DNA of 64,000 bases, from positions 2,976,001 through 3,040,000 of the forward strand of contig NZ_AP024897.1 in assembly GCF_024529975.1 (NCBI RefSeq), written 5' to 3'. The position numbers and the translations under genes were made by a program. Positions 9,033-18,675 of the stretch are shown here, piece by piece; positions within the stretch are counted from its first letter, which is position 1, and each line of letters opens with the position of its first letter. The DNA comes from Vibrio quintilis. GTDB lineage: Bacteria > Pseudomonadota > Gammaproteobacteria > Enterobacterales > Vibrionaceae. The notes under the pieces are model-generated. The model was not told the origin of the DNA. It searched no databases and saw nothing but the letters and a program-made list of their open reading frames with translations.

Positions 9033-9899
9033 TTATGGGTTACGGGGGAACTTTTTGAAGTCCGGACGACGTTTTTCATTAAACGCATTCCGCCCTTCCT
9101 GACCTTCTTCCGTCATGTAAAACATCATAGTGGCGTTACCAGCAAGTTCCTGCAATCCGGCCTGTCCGTCACAATCAGCATTCAGTGCTGCTTTCAGGCA
9201 ACGCAGCGCCATCGGACTATGTTGCAGAACTTCACGGCACCAGCGGATAGTTTCTTTTTCCAGATCAGCTAAAGGCACAACCGTGTTGACCAGCCCCATA
9301 TCTGATGCTTCCTGTGCATCATAAAAGCGGCAAAGGAACCAGATTTCACGCGCTTTTTTCTGCCCCACAATCCGGGACATATAAGAAGCTCCCCAACCAC
9401 CGTCAAACGAGCCGACTTTTGGCCCGGTCTGACCAAATTTCGCATTATCCGCAGCAATGGTTAAATCACACATCATATGCAACACATGCCCACCGCCAAC
9501 GGCCCATCCGGCAACAGAAGCAATCACAGGTTTCGGACAGGTACGAATCTGACGCTGAAAATCCAGTACATTCAGATGATGAGTGCCTTCATCATCCCGG
9601 TAACCGCCGTAATCCCCGCGGATTTTCTGGTCACCACCGGAGCAAAATGCGTCTTCTCCCAGTCCTGTCAGAACAATGACCCCGACATTTTCGTCATACC
9701 GGGCATCGGTTAATGCATGAATCATTTCTTTGACCGTCTGAGGACGGAAAGCGTTCCGTACCTGTGGCCGTGCAATAACAATTTTTGCAATCCCATCACC
9801 AGATTTATAAAACCGGATATCCTGATAGTCATTGGTGCAATCATTCCACACGATTGGTGCATAAAGTTCTTCTTCACTGATACCGACTGTAATTGTCAT
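9033..9899 (-). CDS. menB: 1,4-Dihydroxy-2-naphthoyl-CoA synthase MenB
   Basis: 288-residue crotonase-fold enzyme that cyclises o-succinylbenzoyl-CoA to DHNA-CoA. It matches the E. coli enzyme almost residue for residue over long stretches as I recall it, including [26 protein letters not shown], the oxyanion region [19 protein letters not shown] and the C-terminal [20 protein letters not shown]. Cytoplasmic, hexameric in known members. It lies 18 bp after menH and is very probably in the same transcript. Confidence 0.96.
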   Translation of the reverse strand: MTITVGISEEELYAPIVWNDCTNDYQDIRFYKSGDGIAKIVIARPQVRNAFRPQTVKEMIHALTDARYDENVGVIVLTGLGEDAFCSGGDQKIRGDYGGYRDDEGTHHLNVLDFQRQIRTCPKPVIASVAGWAVGGGHVLHMMCDLTIAADNAKFGQTGPKVGSFDGGWGASYMSRIVGQKKAREIWFLCRFYDAQEASDMGLVNTVVPLADLEKETIRWCREVLQHSPMALRCLKAALNADCDGQAGLQELAGNATMMFYMTEEGQEGRNAFNEKRRPDFKKFPRNP

Positions 9900-9917
9900 A
9901 ACTTTCCTACTTCATCA

Positions 9918-10751
9918 TTAATTCTGTTCATCAGGACAATCAAAAGAGCGAATACACTCCCGGAGCGCATCAGTAAATGCGCCGGGTTGCTCTTTGTGAA
10001 CATTATGTCCTGCCTGCTTTATCGCATATACGGGTAACCGGCTTTGGGCGGCCAGTTGCCTGAATTTTTTATCCTGTTCACCGCAGATATAACGGACAGA
10101 TAAAGACTGCCTGTAAAGCTCAGCCAGCAAATCCGGCTGCCGGGCTAATGATGTGGCCAGCATCATCTCTGCAATCCGGGTGCCAAGATTATCACGACGC
10201 TGGCGAATCAGTTGTTGCCTTTGCTCATAGTTTAGCGTGGAAAAAACCGGTTGCTGATACCAATCGTTCAGAACTTGTTCAACCGGCTCATCACGGAATC
10301 TTGCAGCCCACTGCATATCCTGCTGCCAGCGTTGCTGGCGGGCAGTATCATCACTCAGACCAAAGTTGCCCCCTTCTATGACCAGCCCTTTCACATTCAG
10401 AGACGACCACCAGCCTTGAACACAACCGTACATCGCAATCCGTCCGCCGAGTGAATACCCCGTTACAATCAACGGGTGTGCCTCACTCAGTCCTGCCTGT
10501 TGCAGAGAAGCTTTGAGCGTACCGGCAATCTGCTCACAACAATCGTCCATATCCATACACCGGATTGCACGACTCTGACCATGACCACATAAATCGAGAC
10601 TCAGACGGGGAAAATCCCCCAGCCGGGCACGGACTGCTTCCCAGTCCTGATGGTGTCCGAGCAACCCATGTAAAAACACCAGCACCGGACGCTTTTGCTC
10701 ATCAGCATCAGGCTTATTTTCCGGTTCAAACAGACTATAAAGTCTTGACAT
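9918..10751 (-). CDS. menH: SHCHC synthase MenH (alpha/beta hydrolase)
   Basis: 277-residue alpha/beta hydrolase that eliminates pyruvate from SEPHCHC to give SHCHC, after MenD. The oxyanion-hole sequence FLHGLLGHHQDW, the nucleophile elbow GYSLGGRIAMYG and the late histidine in KQAGHNVHKEQP complete the catalytic triad. A longer frame runs to 10847 inside menD. The ATG at 10751 (MSRLYSLFEPEN) is preferred because it gives the family length and a 17-bp overlap with the menD stop. Confidence 0.9.
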   Translation of the reverse strand: MSRLYSLFEPENKPDADEQKRPVLVFLHGLLGHHQDWEAVRARLGDFPRLSLDLCGHGQSRAIRCMDMDDCCEQIAGTLKASLQQAGLSEAHPLIVTGYSLGGRIAMYGCVQGWWSSLNVKGLVIEGGNFGLSDDTARQQRWQQDMQWAARFRDEPVEQVLNDWYQQPVFSTLNYEQRQQLIRQRRDNLGTRIAEMMLATSLARQPDLLAELYRQSLSVRYICGEQDKKFRQLAAQSRLPVYAIKQAGHNVHKEQPGAFTDALRECIRSFDCPDEQN

Positions 10752-12438
10752 GATGTACAATCTGCCGGATATGTTCTGCAACCTGTTCAGGAGGCGTAAT
10801 GACTTCAACCAGCAACCCGCCCTTACCGGCGTTGAGGTGGTTTTCAATACAGCGGGTATAACCGTTCAGGTTTTGAGGTTGCTGATAATCCCAGCCGAAC
10901 AGCTCAGCAGCATGACGGAACTGATAGCCATGAGGCATCTGATAGAGTGCGGTTTTCTTTTCAGCCGGAACCGGCAGTAAATCAAAAATCACCCCGCCAT
11001 CATTATTAATCACCACGATCACAAACGGGACGTCACTCTGGTTCAGCAACGCCATCGAATTCAAATCATAGAGAAAAGAAGTATCACCCATCAGCAAAAT
11101 CAGCGGTTTTTTCCGGTGTCGCTGCACACCGGTTGCAGTTGCAATCACGCCGTCAATTCCGGATGCACCCCGGTTAGAGAAAACAGCCCGGTTCTGATGA
11201 CGGCCGAACATATCTGCCAGGCGTACAATCAGGCTATTACCGATAAACAAATCTGCGTGAGGCACGGTTTCAGCCAGCGTCGCGGCAATTTCTGTTTCAG
11301 AAAGATTGTCACTCTGCTCTGCAACCTGACGGATCACTGGTGGAATCATACGTACCACAGAGAGCAGATGATCGGCCCATCCGGCACCGGCACCCGGTAA
11401 TAAATGCCGGTTCATATTATCTGTCCACTGGCAGATATCAGCGATAATTTGTTGCTGCGGCAGATGGAACTGGTTATCGCGGTTTTTAGACGGAGAGATA
11501 TAAATATACTGACATCCCCCCTGAACCTGCTGCTTCAGCCAGTGATTGAGCCGCTTGGAAACCAGGCGGGAACCAAACTGAATCACGACTTCGCATTCCG
11601 ATAATTTTTGCGCCAGCAGCGGATGTTGCAGCCACACATCGTAATATGCCCAGTCACTGCCAACCCCGCTTTGCGGATCGCACAACACCGGCCAGCCTAA
11701 CTGCTGGGCAAACTGTTCAGCCCGGTATGAAGATGCCAGATCCAGCGAGCCAATTATCACCAGCCCTTTGCGTTGCAGGACATCCGGGTCGATTGTCGCC
11801 GTCATCACCTGTGGTGGTATGTCCTGAGTACTGTATGGCCGGTAACCCTTCAGCCACGCCTGAATACCGGCAAAATAATCACAGTCAGAAGAAGGCTCCT
11901 TATCCCCATAAAGCGGCTCCGGGAAAGGACAATTGAAATGAATCGCGCCGCCTTCCAGCTGCTGGCTGAACACCGCCTGATCAACCGTGGTCAGCAGCCA
12001 GCCCGGCGGGATGGCAACAGAGGGTGACGGCAAATCAACTGCCCGGGTGACATGTTGTGAGAAAATGCCGCGCTGCTCAATGGCCTGATTGGCACCACAG
12101 CCAATCAGCTCAGCCGGTCGATCAGCAGTCAGCACCACCAGTTTTTCACCGGTCAGGTGCGATTCTGCAATCGCCGGCAGCAAGTTGGCGACCGCCGTAC
12201 CGGATGTCACAATGATCACCACCGGCTGCTGGCTGGCCTTTGCCAGCCCGAGCGCCAGATATCCCAGCCCGCGCTCATCAAAGTGGGTATGAAGGTTCAG
12301 TTTTGGATTTGCATCCGCTTCAAGCGTCAGCGGCGTAGAGCGGGAGCCGGGTGCCACACACACTTCTGTCACACCCAAACGGGCTAATTCTTCCAGTAAA
12401 ATCCGGCTCCACAGACGGTTGATTATAGACTGATCCAC
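10735..12438 (-). CDS. menD: SEPHCHC synthase MenD (thiamine-diphosphate dependent)
   Basis: 567-residue ThDP enzyme that adds the succinic semialdehyde unit from 2-oxoglutarate to isochorismate, the first committed step of menaquinone synthesis. The N-terminal pyrimidine-binding domain carries VAPGSRSTPLTLEA and the active-site glutamate region HFDERGLGYLALGLAK. The C-terminal diphosphate-binding motif is GDTSFLYDLNSMALLNQS with NNDGG. The start MDQSIINRLWSR is typical. It lies 39 bp after menF. Confidence 0.95.
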   Translation of the reverse strand: MDQSIINRLWSRILLEELARLGVTEVCVAPGSRSTPLTLEADANPKLNLHTHFDERGLGYLALGLAKASQQPVVIIVTSGTAVANLLPAIAESHLTGEKLVVLTADRPAELIGCGANQAIEQRGIFSQHVTRAVDLPSPSVAIPPGWLLTTVDQAVFSQQLEGGAIHFNCPFPEPLYGDKEPSSDCDYFAGIQAWLKGYRPYSTQDIPPQVMTATIDPDVLQRKGLVIIGSLDLASSYRAEQFAQQLGWPVLCDPQSGVGSDWAYYDVWLQHPLLAQKLSECEVVIQFGSRLVSKRLNHWLKQQVQGGCQYIYISPSKNRDNQFHLPQQQIIADICQWTDNMNRHLLPGAGAGWADHLLSVVRMIPPVIRQVAEQSDNLSETEIAATLAETVPHADLFIGNSLIVRLADMFGRHQNRAVFSNRGASGIDGVIATATGVQRHRKKPLILLMGDTSFLYDLNSMALLNQSDVPFVIVVINNDGGVIFDLLPVPAEKKTALYQMPHGYQFRHAAELFGWDYQQPQNLNGYTRCIENHLNAGKGGLLVEVITPPEQVAEHIRQIVHHVKTL

Positions 12439-12477
12439 AATCTTTTTATCTCCGTTATCATTGAGGTTGAATACAGA

Positions 12478-13770
12478 CTACTGTTCGTCATCTGCCATCA
12501 AACTCAGTAAAGTTGACATTTTCCTGTTCAGTTCCTGCCACTCTTCCTGTGCAACAGATCCGGGCACAATACCGGCCCCTGCATATAATCTGATTTGTTC
12601 TCTGATGATCAGCGCACTGCGGATCGCCACACAAAATTCAGCTTTTTCATGGCTGATGTAACCAATCGCCCCGGCATACCAGCCTCGGGAAAATGGTTCT
12701 TCCTGTGCAATAAATGCTTGAGCCGCCTGACGCGGATATCCGGCCACAGCGGCGGTTGGTTGCAGGCTGCTGAGCAGATGAACACCGTTAACACCGGGGT
12801 TTAACCGGGCATGAATGCGACGTTTGAGATGCTGAACCCGGCTTAATTTTACCAGCCGGGGTTGCTCTACGGTGTCAATCTCCCGGGAGAGCGGCGTCAG
12901 ATGATCAACAATATCATCCACCACATACTGGTTTTCCTGAATGTTCTTATCATCATGAATCAGCCAGTCTGCCAGCGCCTGATCCTGCGCTGGTGTGTCG
13001 CCGCGCCCGGTGGTTCCTGCCAGTGCTTCAGTCTGCAATGTCTGTCCGACCCGCAGATAAAGACGCTCAGGGGTTGAGCCGGTGAAGCTTCTGTGCGCAT
13101 CCACAGCCATTAAAAAATGGAAGCTGTGATGATTCTGATCCCGGCTGGCTTTCAGCAACTGCGCAGCCCGGACCGGATGTTTCAGACAATATGCAGACTC
13201 TCTGGCAAGCACAACCTTGTCGAAGGTGCCATGCTGTATTTCTGATAAGGCCTTATCCATTAAATCACACCACTGCTGCTCATCAGGCAGATGCACAACC
13301 GACTCAATGCCGGTTTTCACCGGTTCCAGCTCAGGTACAGTCGTCACCAGTTGCTCCAGCGCATCGATGGCCCGCGATTTGTTCCCGGATAAATTGACTG
13401 CGAGGATCCAGACATCGCCATCCCGAATCAGTTCCACCAGTGGCATAAAAAAGAAAGACTCAGGGCAGTCTGGTGTTTTGTCAGTTCCGCCATCAAATGA
13501 TTGCCCGCCCCAGATTCGCTGCCCGTTTGCAATCACAGCATAAGCCGGTGCCGGATCATCAAACCGGTGGCACTGCCCCAGCGCAACCACTTCTTCCTGA
13601 CCTTGCCGGTCCTGCCAGAAAAATTTTGGAAACAGGGTCTGACATTCAAGCCAGTCAGGGAATGCAAAAGACGGTGGAGCGGAGAGAGTCAGAGAACAAC
13701 GGGGAGTCTCATCTGATGATTGTTGAACCTGATAAATCAGTTGATGAACAGCTTGATGAAAATGAAACAA
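12478..13770 (-). CDS. menF: Isochorismate synthase MenF
   Basis: 430-residue chorismate-utilising enzyme (anthranilate synthase component I fold) that isomerises chorismate to isochorismate. The C-terminal catalytic domain shows FDKVVLARES, EALAGTTGRGDTPAQD, LHPTAAVAG-like SSLQPTAAVAGYPR and the Mg-binding FSRGWYAGAIGYIS. It is the first gene of the men operon, so the promoter should lie in the following intergenic region at 13771-14767. The ATG at 13770 is used; no better start is evident. Confidence 0.93.
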   Translation of the reverse strand: MFHFHQAVHQLIYQVQQSSDETPRCSLTLSAPPSFAFPDWLECQTLFPKFFWQDRQGQEEVVALGQCHRFDDPAPAYAVIANGQRIWGGQSFDGGTDKTPDCPESFFFMPLVELIRDGDVWILAVNLSGNKSRAIDALEQLVTTVPELEPVKTGIESVVHLPDEQQWCDLMDKALSEIQHGTFDKVVLARESAYCLKHPVRAAQLLKASRDQNHHSFHFLMAVDAHRSFTGSTPERLYLRVGQTLQTEALAGTTGRGDTPAQDQALADWLIHDDKNIQENQYVVDDIVDHLTPLSREIDTVEQPRLVKLSRVQHLKRRIHARLNPGVNGVHLLSSLQPTAAVAGYPRQAAQAFIAQEEPFSRGWYAGAIGYISHEKAEFCVAIRSALIIREQIRLYAGAGIVPGSVAQEEWQELNRKMSTLLSLMADDEQ

Positions 13771-14767
13771 AATGACCTCAATACGCAGAAGACAACGGCC
13801 AGACTATTGATAATATTATTTTCAACCAACAGCGCTGACGGGCATTTTATGCCAGCCTGAAGAAAAGCACCAGATGATTCCTTAATGCAGAGACTTTAAT
13901 TGCTCAATCACAGGCATCACATGAATCCCGGATATCGCACATAGTGAGCAAATCTGAATTTAAATTTCATATATGCGGCATTATTTTTCTACCGGGCTGA
14001 TATCAATCTGATGTGCACGATATCAGTGCAAAATCAGCAAATTGCACCAAAAAAGAACAAAGACTCAGCAACACTCAACACAGCCGGGTTCAGGAGGAAA
14101 TCCTTCCCTGAATGAGACGAAAATATCGTAAAAGTATTTAAATATCATTAATTTAATCCCATTCACTGATTTATATTCAGTCTTTTAATAAGAAATCAAT
14201 TGAATCAATTCACTTGTCTGTATTTTTCATTATCTGAGAATTTTTTTATTATTTGATATTTTTTCCCTGCCTTTGATCCGTTTCATTCCCTGATCAAACC
14301 GGAATTACCTGAGAGATCAATCATTAAATCATAGAGTTACAAATCACTTGTCACAAGTCCCAATCAAATGAGTCTCATCTGAATTTCAAACAGACATAAT
14401 CATCAAAGCTCGCATCTTAAGCTGAGATGTGATATCAAGATACCAGCCGTAAAAAACACTTACAATACAACATATTATATACATGAGCACCTGTTTTTTA
14501 TCCATACTGACCAATGAACAGAGCTGTTTAATTTTTGAACAAAATGTATAGACAAATGGCAGCCTGACAGAAGCGAAATCATCCAGTGGCGTATCTTTTG
14601 CTTCTGTATATCAGTCATTTATCCACTCATGTGCAATGAATCATCCGAAAATATTCCGGATATACCTGTAAACGTTGTTGATGAAGGGACATATCAGGAA
14701 ACAAATATCCGGCAACGGATATATTCGGAACCGTATCTGAAACGAAACTTAGAATGGAGAAGTTTTA
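13771..14767. other. AT-rich intergenic region, divergent men and ABC importer promoters
   Basis: About 1 kb separates menF (leftward) from the binding-protein gene (rightward). I see no convincing open frame, RNA gene or mobile element. It is AT-rich from about 14130 to 14270. Two imperfectly spaced inverted repeats occur (CTGATATC...GATATCAG at 13997-14026; TTTGATC...GATCAAA at 14272-14298) without a family assignment. The size suggests long regulatory leaders. Confidence 0.5.
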
Positions 14768-16561
14768 ATGATAATAAAGGACAAGTTTTTTAAAGCCGCA
14801 CTGCTGGTTGCTGCAATTGCCACCTCTGGCCCGCTTTATGCGGCAGGGCCACACGGCACACTCAATGTCGATATTGATGGCCCGGCGACGGGATTTGACC
14901 CGGCAAAGGTTGGGGATAGCTACTCGATGCAGGTCGTTAGTAATGTTTACGATACCCTGCTCACCTATGACTACCTGGCCCGGCCGGTCAAGCTTGTTCC
15001 GAATGTCATTGAATCCATGCCCAAAATTACCAATGGCGGTAAAACTTATACGTTCAAAATTAAACCGGGTATTTATTTTGCCGATGACCCGGCATTTAAA
15101 GGCAAAAAACGCGAGCTGGTTGCCGCGGATTATGTCTACTCCCTGAAACGTATTCTGGATAAAACCATCAACTCCCCTACCAGTTATCTGTTGGCCGGAA
15201 AATTTGTCGGCACAGACAAACTGGTGAAACAGTCAGGCAACGGGCCGCTGAATTACGATACAAAAATTGAAGGGATCAAAGCATTAGACAAATACACACT
15301 GCAACTGAACCTGAAAGAAATAAATTATAACTTCTCGGTGATTATGGCGATGCCTTCTTTTGCCGCCGTCGCACGGGAAGTGATTGAAGCCAATGCAGCC
15401 AATACCAATGCTCACCCGGTCGGAACGGGCCCTTATATGCTGGCTGACTGGAAACCGGGCAACAAAATTTCGCTGACGGCCAATCCCAACTTCCGCAAAC
15501 TGACATTTGATTTTAAACCGGATCCGACTGACCCGGTCTCGGTCAAAGTTGCCAAAGAGATGCATGGCAAAACCATACCGCAGATTAAAAATATCAACAT
15601 CAATGTGATAGAAGAAGAACAACCGGGATGGCTGGCTTTTCTGAACAAACAACTGGATTTGTCCGGCATTCCGCAACCGGCCTACAAAGAAGCGCTGGTG
15701 ATGAATCCGAAAAATCCTCAGGACGTCAAACTGGCGAAAAAATTTGTTGATCAGGGCATTTCGCTCCAACGCAGCAAATTACTGGAAATCACCTTCTACT
15801 TCTTTAATATGGAAGACCCGGTTGTCGGCGGTTATACACCGAAGAAAATCGCTCTGCGCCGCGCTATCGCGATGGCTTACCCGCGGGCAGAAACGATCGC
15901 CCGGATCCGCCGTGGTCAGGCAACCCCCGTCAACTACGTGATTCCAGAAGGCGTGGCAGGCCACAACCCGAATGTGAAGAGTGCGATTCAATATAATCCG
16001 GCGAAAGCCAATGCATTGCTCGATGCTGCCGGTTATAAAATCGGCCCGGATGGCTTCCGTACCCAGCCCGATGGTTCTCCGTTATCGGTTGAAATGGGCA
16101 CCGGCACCGCAGCGATTGACCGGGAATGGAATGAGTTCTGGCAACAGACCTTTGACGCCGTCAAAATTAAGCTGACATTTAAAACCGGGAAATGGAACGA
16201 ACTGTCGAAGATGAACCGGGAAGGAAAACTCCAGATGTGGGGACTGGCCTGGTTTGCCGATTATCCGGATGGTGACAACTTCATGCAGATGTTCTACGGC
16301 CCGAATACCGGCGATTCCAACTGGGCGGCATTCAACCTGCCTGTGTTTAACAAAGAGTACGAAGAAACCCTGAAACTTCCTGACGGTCCTGAGCGTCAGA
16401 AACTCTATGACAAAATGAACAAGCAAATCACGCAATACCAGCCTTTGGTCATGGGTGATACGCGGATCAGAAGTATGGTGACTCACGACTATGTTCATGG
16501 TTACAAATCCCATCCGATCATCGGCTCCTGGCGTTATATGTCACTGGATGATAAAAAATAA
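14768..16561 (+). CDS. Periplasmic substrate-binding protein, oligopeptide family 5
   Basis: 597 residues. A signal peptide (basic start, hydrophobic core AALLVAAIATSGPLYA, cleavage likely before AGPHG) precedes a large family-5 binding protein fold. Typical elements are the early VSNVYDTLLTYD, the repeated family phrase GKTYTFKIKPGIYFADD, HPVGTGPYMLADWKPG and the late QMWGLAWFADYPDGDNFMQMFYG. The family binds peptides, nickel chelates or related solutes; the substrate cannot be read from sequence. It heads a four-gene importer operon. The ribosome site AATGGAG lies just upstream of the ATG. Confidence 0.88.
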   Translation: MIIKDKFFKAALLVAAIATSGPLYAAGPHGTLNVDIDGPATGFDPAKVGDSYSMQVVSNVYDTLLTYDYLARPVKLVPNVIESMPKITNGGKTYTFKIKPGIYFADDPAFKGKKRELVAADYVYSLKRILDKTINSPTSYLLAGKFVGTDKLVKQSGNGPLNYDTKIEGIKALDKYTLQLNLKEINYNFSVIMAMPSFAAVAREVIEANAANTNAHPVGTGPYMLADWKPGNKISLTANPNFRKLTFDFKPDPTDPVSVKVAKEMHGKTIPQIKNININVIEEEQPGWLAFLNKQLDLSGIPQPAYKEALVMNPKNPQDVKLAKKFVDQGISLQRSKLLEITFYFFNMEDPVVGGYTPKKIALRRAIAMAYPRAETIARIRRGQATPVNYVIPEGVAGHNPNVKSAIQYNPAKANALLDAAGYKIGPDGFRTQPDGSPLSVEMGTGTAAIDREWNEFWQQTFDAVKIKLTFKTGKWNELSKMNREGKLQMWGLAWFADYPDGDNFMQMFYGPNTGDSNWAAFNLPVFNKEYEETLKLPDGPERQKLYDKMNKQITQYQPLVMGDTRIRSMVTHDYVHGYKSHPIIGSWRYMSLDDKK

Positions 16562-16595
16562 ACTGATTCACTTTTTACATCTGGTTGCATGAAAA

Positions 16596-16625
16596 TCAAT
16601 ACGGCTCGCTCACGAGTCGTATTGA
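16596..16625 (+). promoter_or_regulatory. Intercistronic hairpin between binding protein and permease genes
   Basis: Arms tcaatacggctcg and cgagtcgtattga (13 bp, one G-U pair) with a four-base loop. It is followed by cctttg, so a U-run is lacking. Its position matches attenuating or mRNA-stabilising stem-loops that raise expression of binding proteins over permeases. Confidence 0.6.
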
Positions 16626-16649
16626 CCTTTGCAATTCTCAGGAGAACTC

Positions 16650-17588
16650 ATGCTTTCTTATATCATTCGCAGAAGCTGGCAAATGATTCCGACCCTGCTT
16701 GGCGTCATGCTGCTGCTGTTTACGCTGTATACATTAGTCGGTGGCGATCCATCTTATATTCTGGCCGGTAAAAGCCTGAATGCAGAAATGATTGCCAGCA
16801 TCCGGGCACAGTTAGGGCTGGATAAAAGCCTGCCTGAACAGTTCCTTATTTTTATTCAGCAAGTGCTGACGATGGATTTCGGCACATCATGGTCGACACA
16901 ACAGCCGGTGTCCGAAATTATCGGCAACCGGGTCGGACCTTCTGTCATGTTACTGCTGACCTGGCAGATCTTCTCGTTGTTTTTCTCGCTGCTGTTTGCC
17001 GCTTCCGTGGCTTATTTCAACGGCAGTATTTATGACCGTACCGTCACGATTATTTCAACCTTTGCCATGTCGATCAGTATTCTGGTTTACATCATCGCCG
17101 GACAATATTATCTGGCTTACAAACTACAGTGGTTTCCGGTCTTCGGCTGGGGCAACGACCCGTGGCAAAACTTCCTGATTTATATTCCGCTGCCGCTGAT
17201 TATCGGGCTGGCAGTCAGTATCGCCCCTGACACCCGCTTTTACCGGACCTGTTTCGTCGAAGAGATTAACCACGACTATGTGCGGACTGCACGGGCAAAA
17301 GGCTTATCTGAGCGAAAAGTCATCTTAAAACACGTGATGCGTAACGCATTGATTCCGATTGTCACCGGGGTCATGGCTTCTCTGCCGTATATGATTACCG
17401 GCTCAGTGCTGATGGAACGCTTTTTCGGCATTCCGGGGCTGGGCAATGAAATTCTCAAAGCCGTCAACAACAGTGACTTTCCGGTCATTAAGGCCATCAC
17501 GATTTATCTGGTGATTGCCATTATGATCTTTAATCTGCTGGCAGATTTAATCTATAAGCTGGTTGACCCACGCGTGAAACTGAAATAG
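16650..17588 (+). CDS. ABC importer permease, DppB type
   Basis: 312-residue inner-membrane permease with six hydrophobic helices. It opens with YIIRRSWQMIPTLLGVMLL and contains the ATPase-coupling EAA-like loop YVRTARAKGLSERKVILKHVMRNALIP (about 215-240), followed by MERFFGIPGLG. It forms the translocation channel with the next permease. The ATG at 16650 is chosen over the earlier 16629 codon because AGGAG lies at 16640-16644, five bases before it. Confidence 0.9.
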   Translation: MLSYIIRRSWQMIPTLLGVMLLLFTLYTLVGGDPSYILAGKSLNAEMIASIRAQLGLDKSLPEQFLIFIQQVLTMDFGTSWSTQQPVSEIIGNRVGPSVMLLLTWQIFSLFFSLLFAASVAYFNGSIYDRTVTIISTFAMSISILVYIIAGQYYLAYKLQWFPVFGWGNDPWQNFLIYIPLPLIIGLAVSIAPDTRFYRTCFVEEINHDYVRTARAKGLSERKVILKHVMRNALIPIVTGVMASLPYMITGSVLMERFFGIPGLGNEILKAVNNSDFPVIKAITIYLVIAIMIFNLLADLIYKLVDPRVKLK

Positions 17589-17600
17589 GAAGGACAGACC

Positions 17601-18665
17601 GTGCATTCTCAAACTAACGATCTCAGTCTGGACGCAGAATCAACCGTATCAGACGCACCGGCCCGCAGCTTATGGAGCCTGGGCTGGCAACGATTAAAGA
17701 AAGATAAAGTCGGCTATTTCAGCCTGTATATCGTCATCTTCTACTTATTGCTCTCTCTGAGCGGATGGATAAATCTGGTCGGGGCTGACTGGCGGGAAGA
17801 AATCGCCCTGCCCCATGCACCACCGACGTTTGCCAGCTGGGAAACCCGCGGCGCAGAAGTCAAAGCCAGCAGCATTCAGGGCGTTGAACAGGAAACACTT
17901 AAAGAAGATGCTGACGACCCCCTCGCGGCCCTGTTAGCCGAAGCCGATACCAATGAAGATCAATACGAAACCGAAACGGTTAAAAAAACCGATTCACTGA
18001 TTCTTGGCGCAGATGGCCGCGGACGCGATATTCTGCAAAAAACCTTAAAAGGCACATCTGTCTCGGTCACCGTTGCCCTGTTCGGCTCTTTCTGTGCAAT
18101 TGTGATTGGTACGATTTTAGGCGCACTGGCCGGCTATTTCGGCAGATGGGTTGATGACCTGCTGATGTGGTTTTACAGCATTTTTACCTCCATTCCGGAC
18201 ATGCTGCTTCTGCTGTCTTTCGCCGTAGTGTTTTCCCGCGGGATTGATACATTAATCATCATCTTCGGTCTGACTTCGTGGACCTCCGTATTCCGGATTA
18301 TGCGGGCTGAGTTTATGAAGCACAAAGACCGCGAATATGTGCAGGCTGCCGATGCCATCGGTGCGGGTCACGGGCGAAAGATGTTCCTGCATATTCTGCC
18401 GAACGTCAGTCACCTGCTGCTGGTACAGTTCTCGATTCTGACCGTCGGTATGATTAAATCCGAAGTGGTGCTTTCTTTCCTCGGATTCGGGGTCAGCATC
18501 ACACAAACCAGCTGGGGTTCGATGCTGGCAGAAGTGCCCTCCGAACTGCTTCAGGGCTATTGGTGGCAAATGGCGACAGTCACGGTATTTATGTCCATTC
18601 TGGTGACGGCATTCAGCCTGCTGACAGACAGCATGCGTGACGCATTAGACCCGAAAGTGAAGTGA
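17601..18665 (+). CDS. ABC importer permease, DppC type, with acidic insert
   Basis: 354-residue partner permease. After the first helix (about 45-65) comes an unusually long extracytoplasmic segment of about 75 residues rich in Asp/Glu (for example LKEDADDPLAALLAEADTNE) before the conserved LGADGRGRDILQKTLKG. The remaining helices carry the coupling loop REYVQAADAIGAGHGRKMFLHILPNV and FLGFGVSITQTSWGSML. GTG start at 17601 with AGGA upstream; only 12 bp after the preceding permease. The insert may contact the binding protein, which is inference. Confidence 0.87.
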   Translation: MHSQTNDLSLDAESTVSDAPARSLWSLGWQRLKKDKVGYFSLYIVIFYLLLSLSGWINLVGADWREEIALPHAPPTFASWETRGAEVKASSIQGVEQETLKEDADDPLAALLAEADTNEDQYETETVKKTDSLILGADGRGRDILQKTLKGTSVSVTVALFGSFCAIVIGTILGALAGYFGRWVDDLLMWFYSIFTSIPDMLLLLSFAVVFSRGIDTLIIIFGLTSWTSVFRIMRAEFMKHKDREYVQAADAIGAGHGRKMFLHILPNVSHLLLVQFSILTVGMIKSEVVLSFLGFGVSITQTSWGSMLAEVPSELLQGYWWQMATVTVFMSILVTAFSLLTDSMRDALDPKVK

Positions 18666-18675
18666 TGAGGGAAGC

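Noticed and set aside
14272..14298. Inverted repeat tttgatc...gatcaaa as an operator shared with ptsG
   Set aside because: Spacing differs from the ptsG upstream repeat (15 versus 12 bases), and the words are common in AT-rich DNA.
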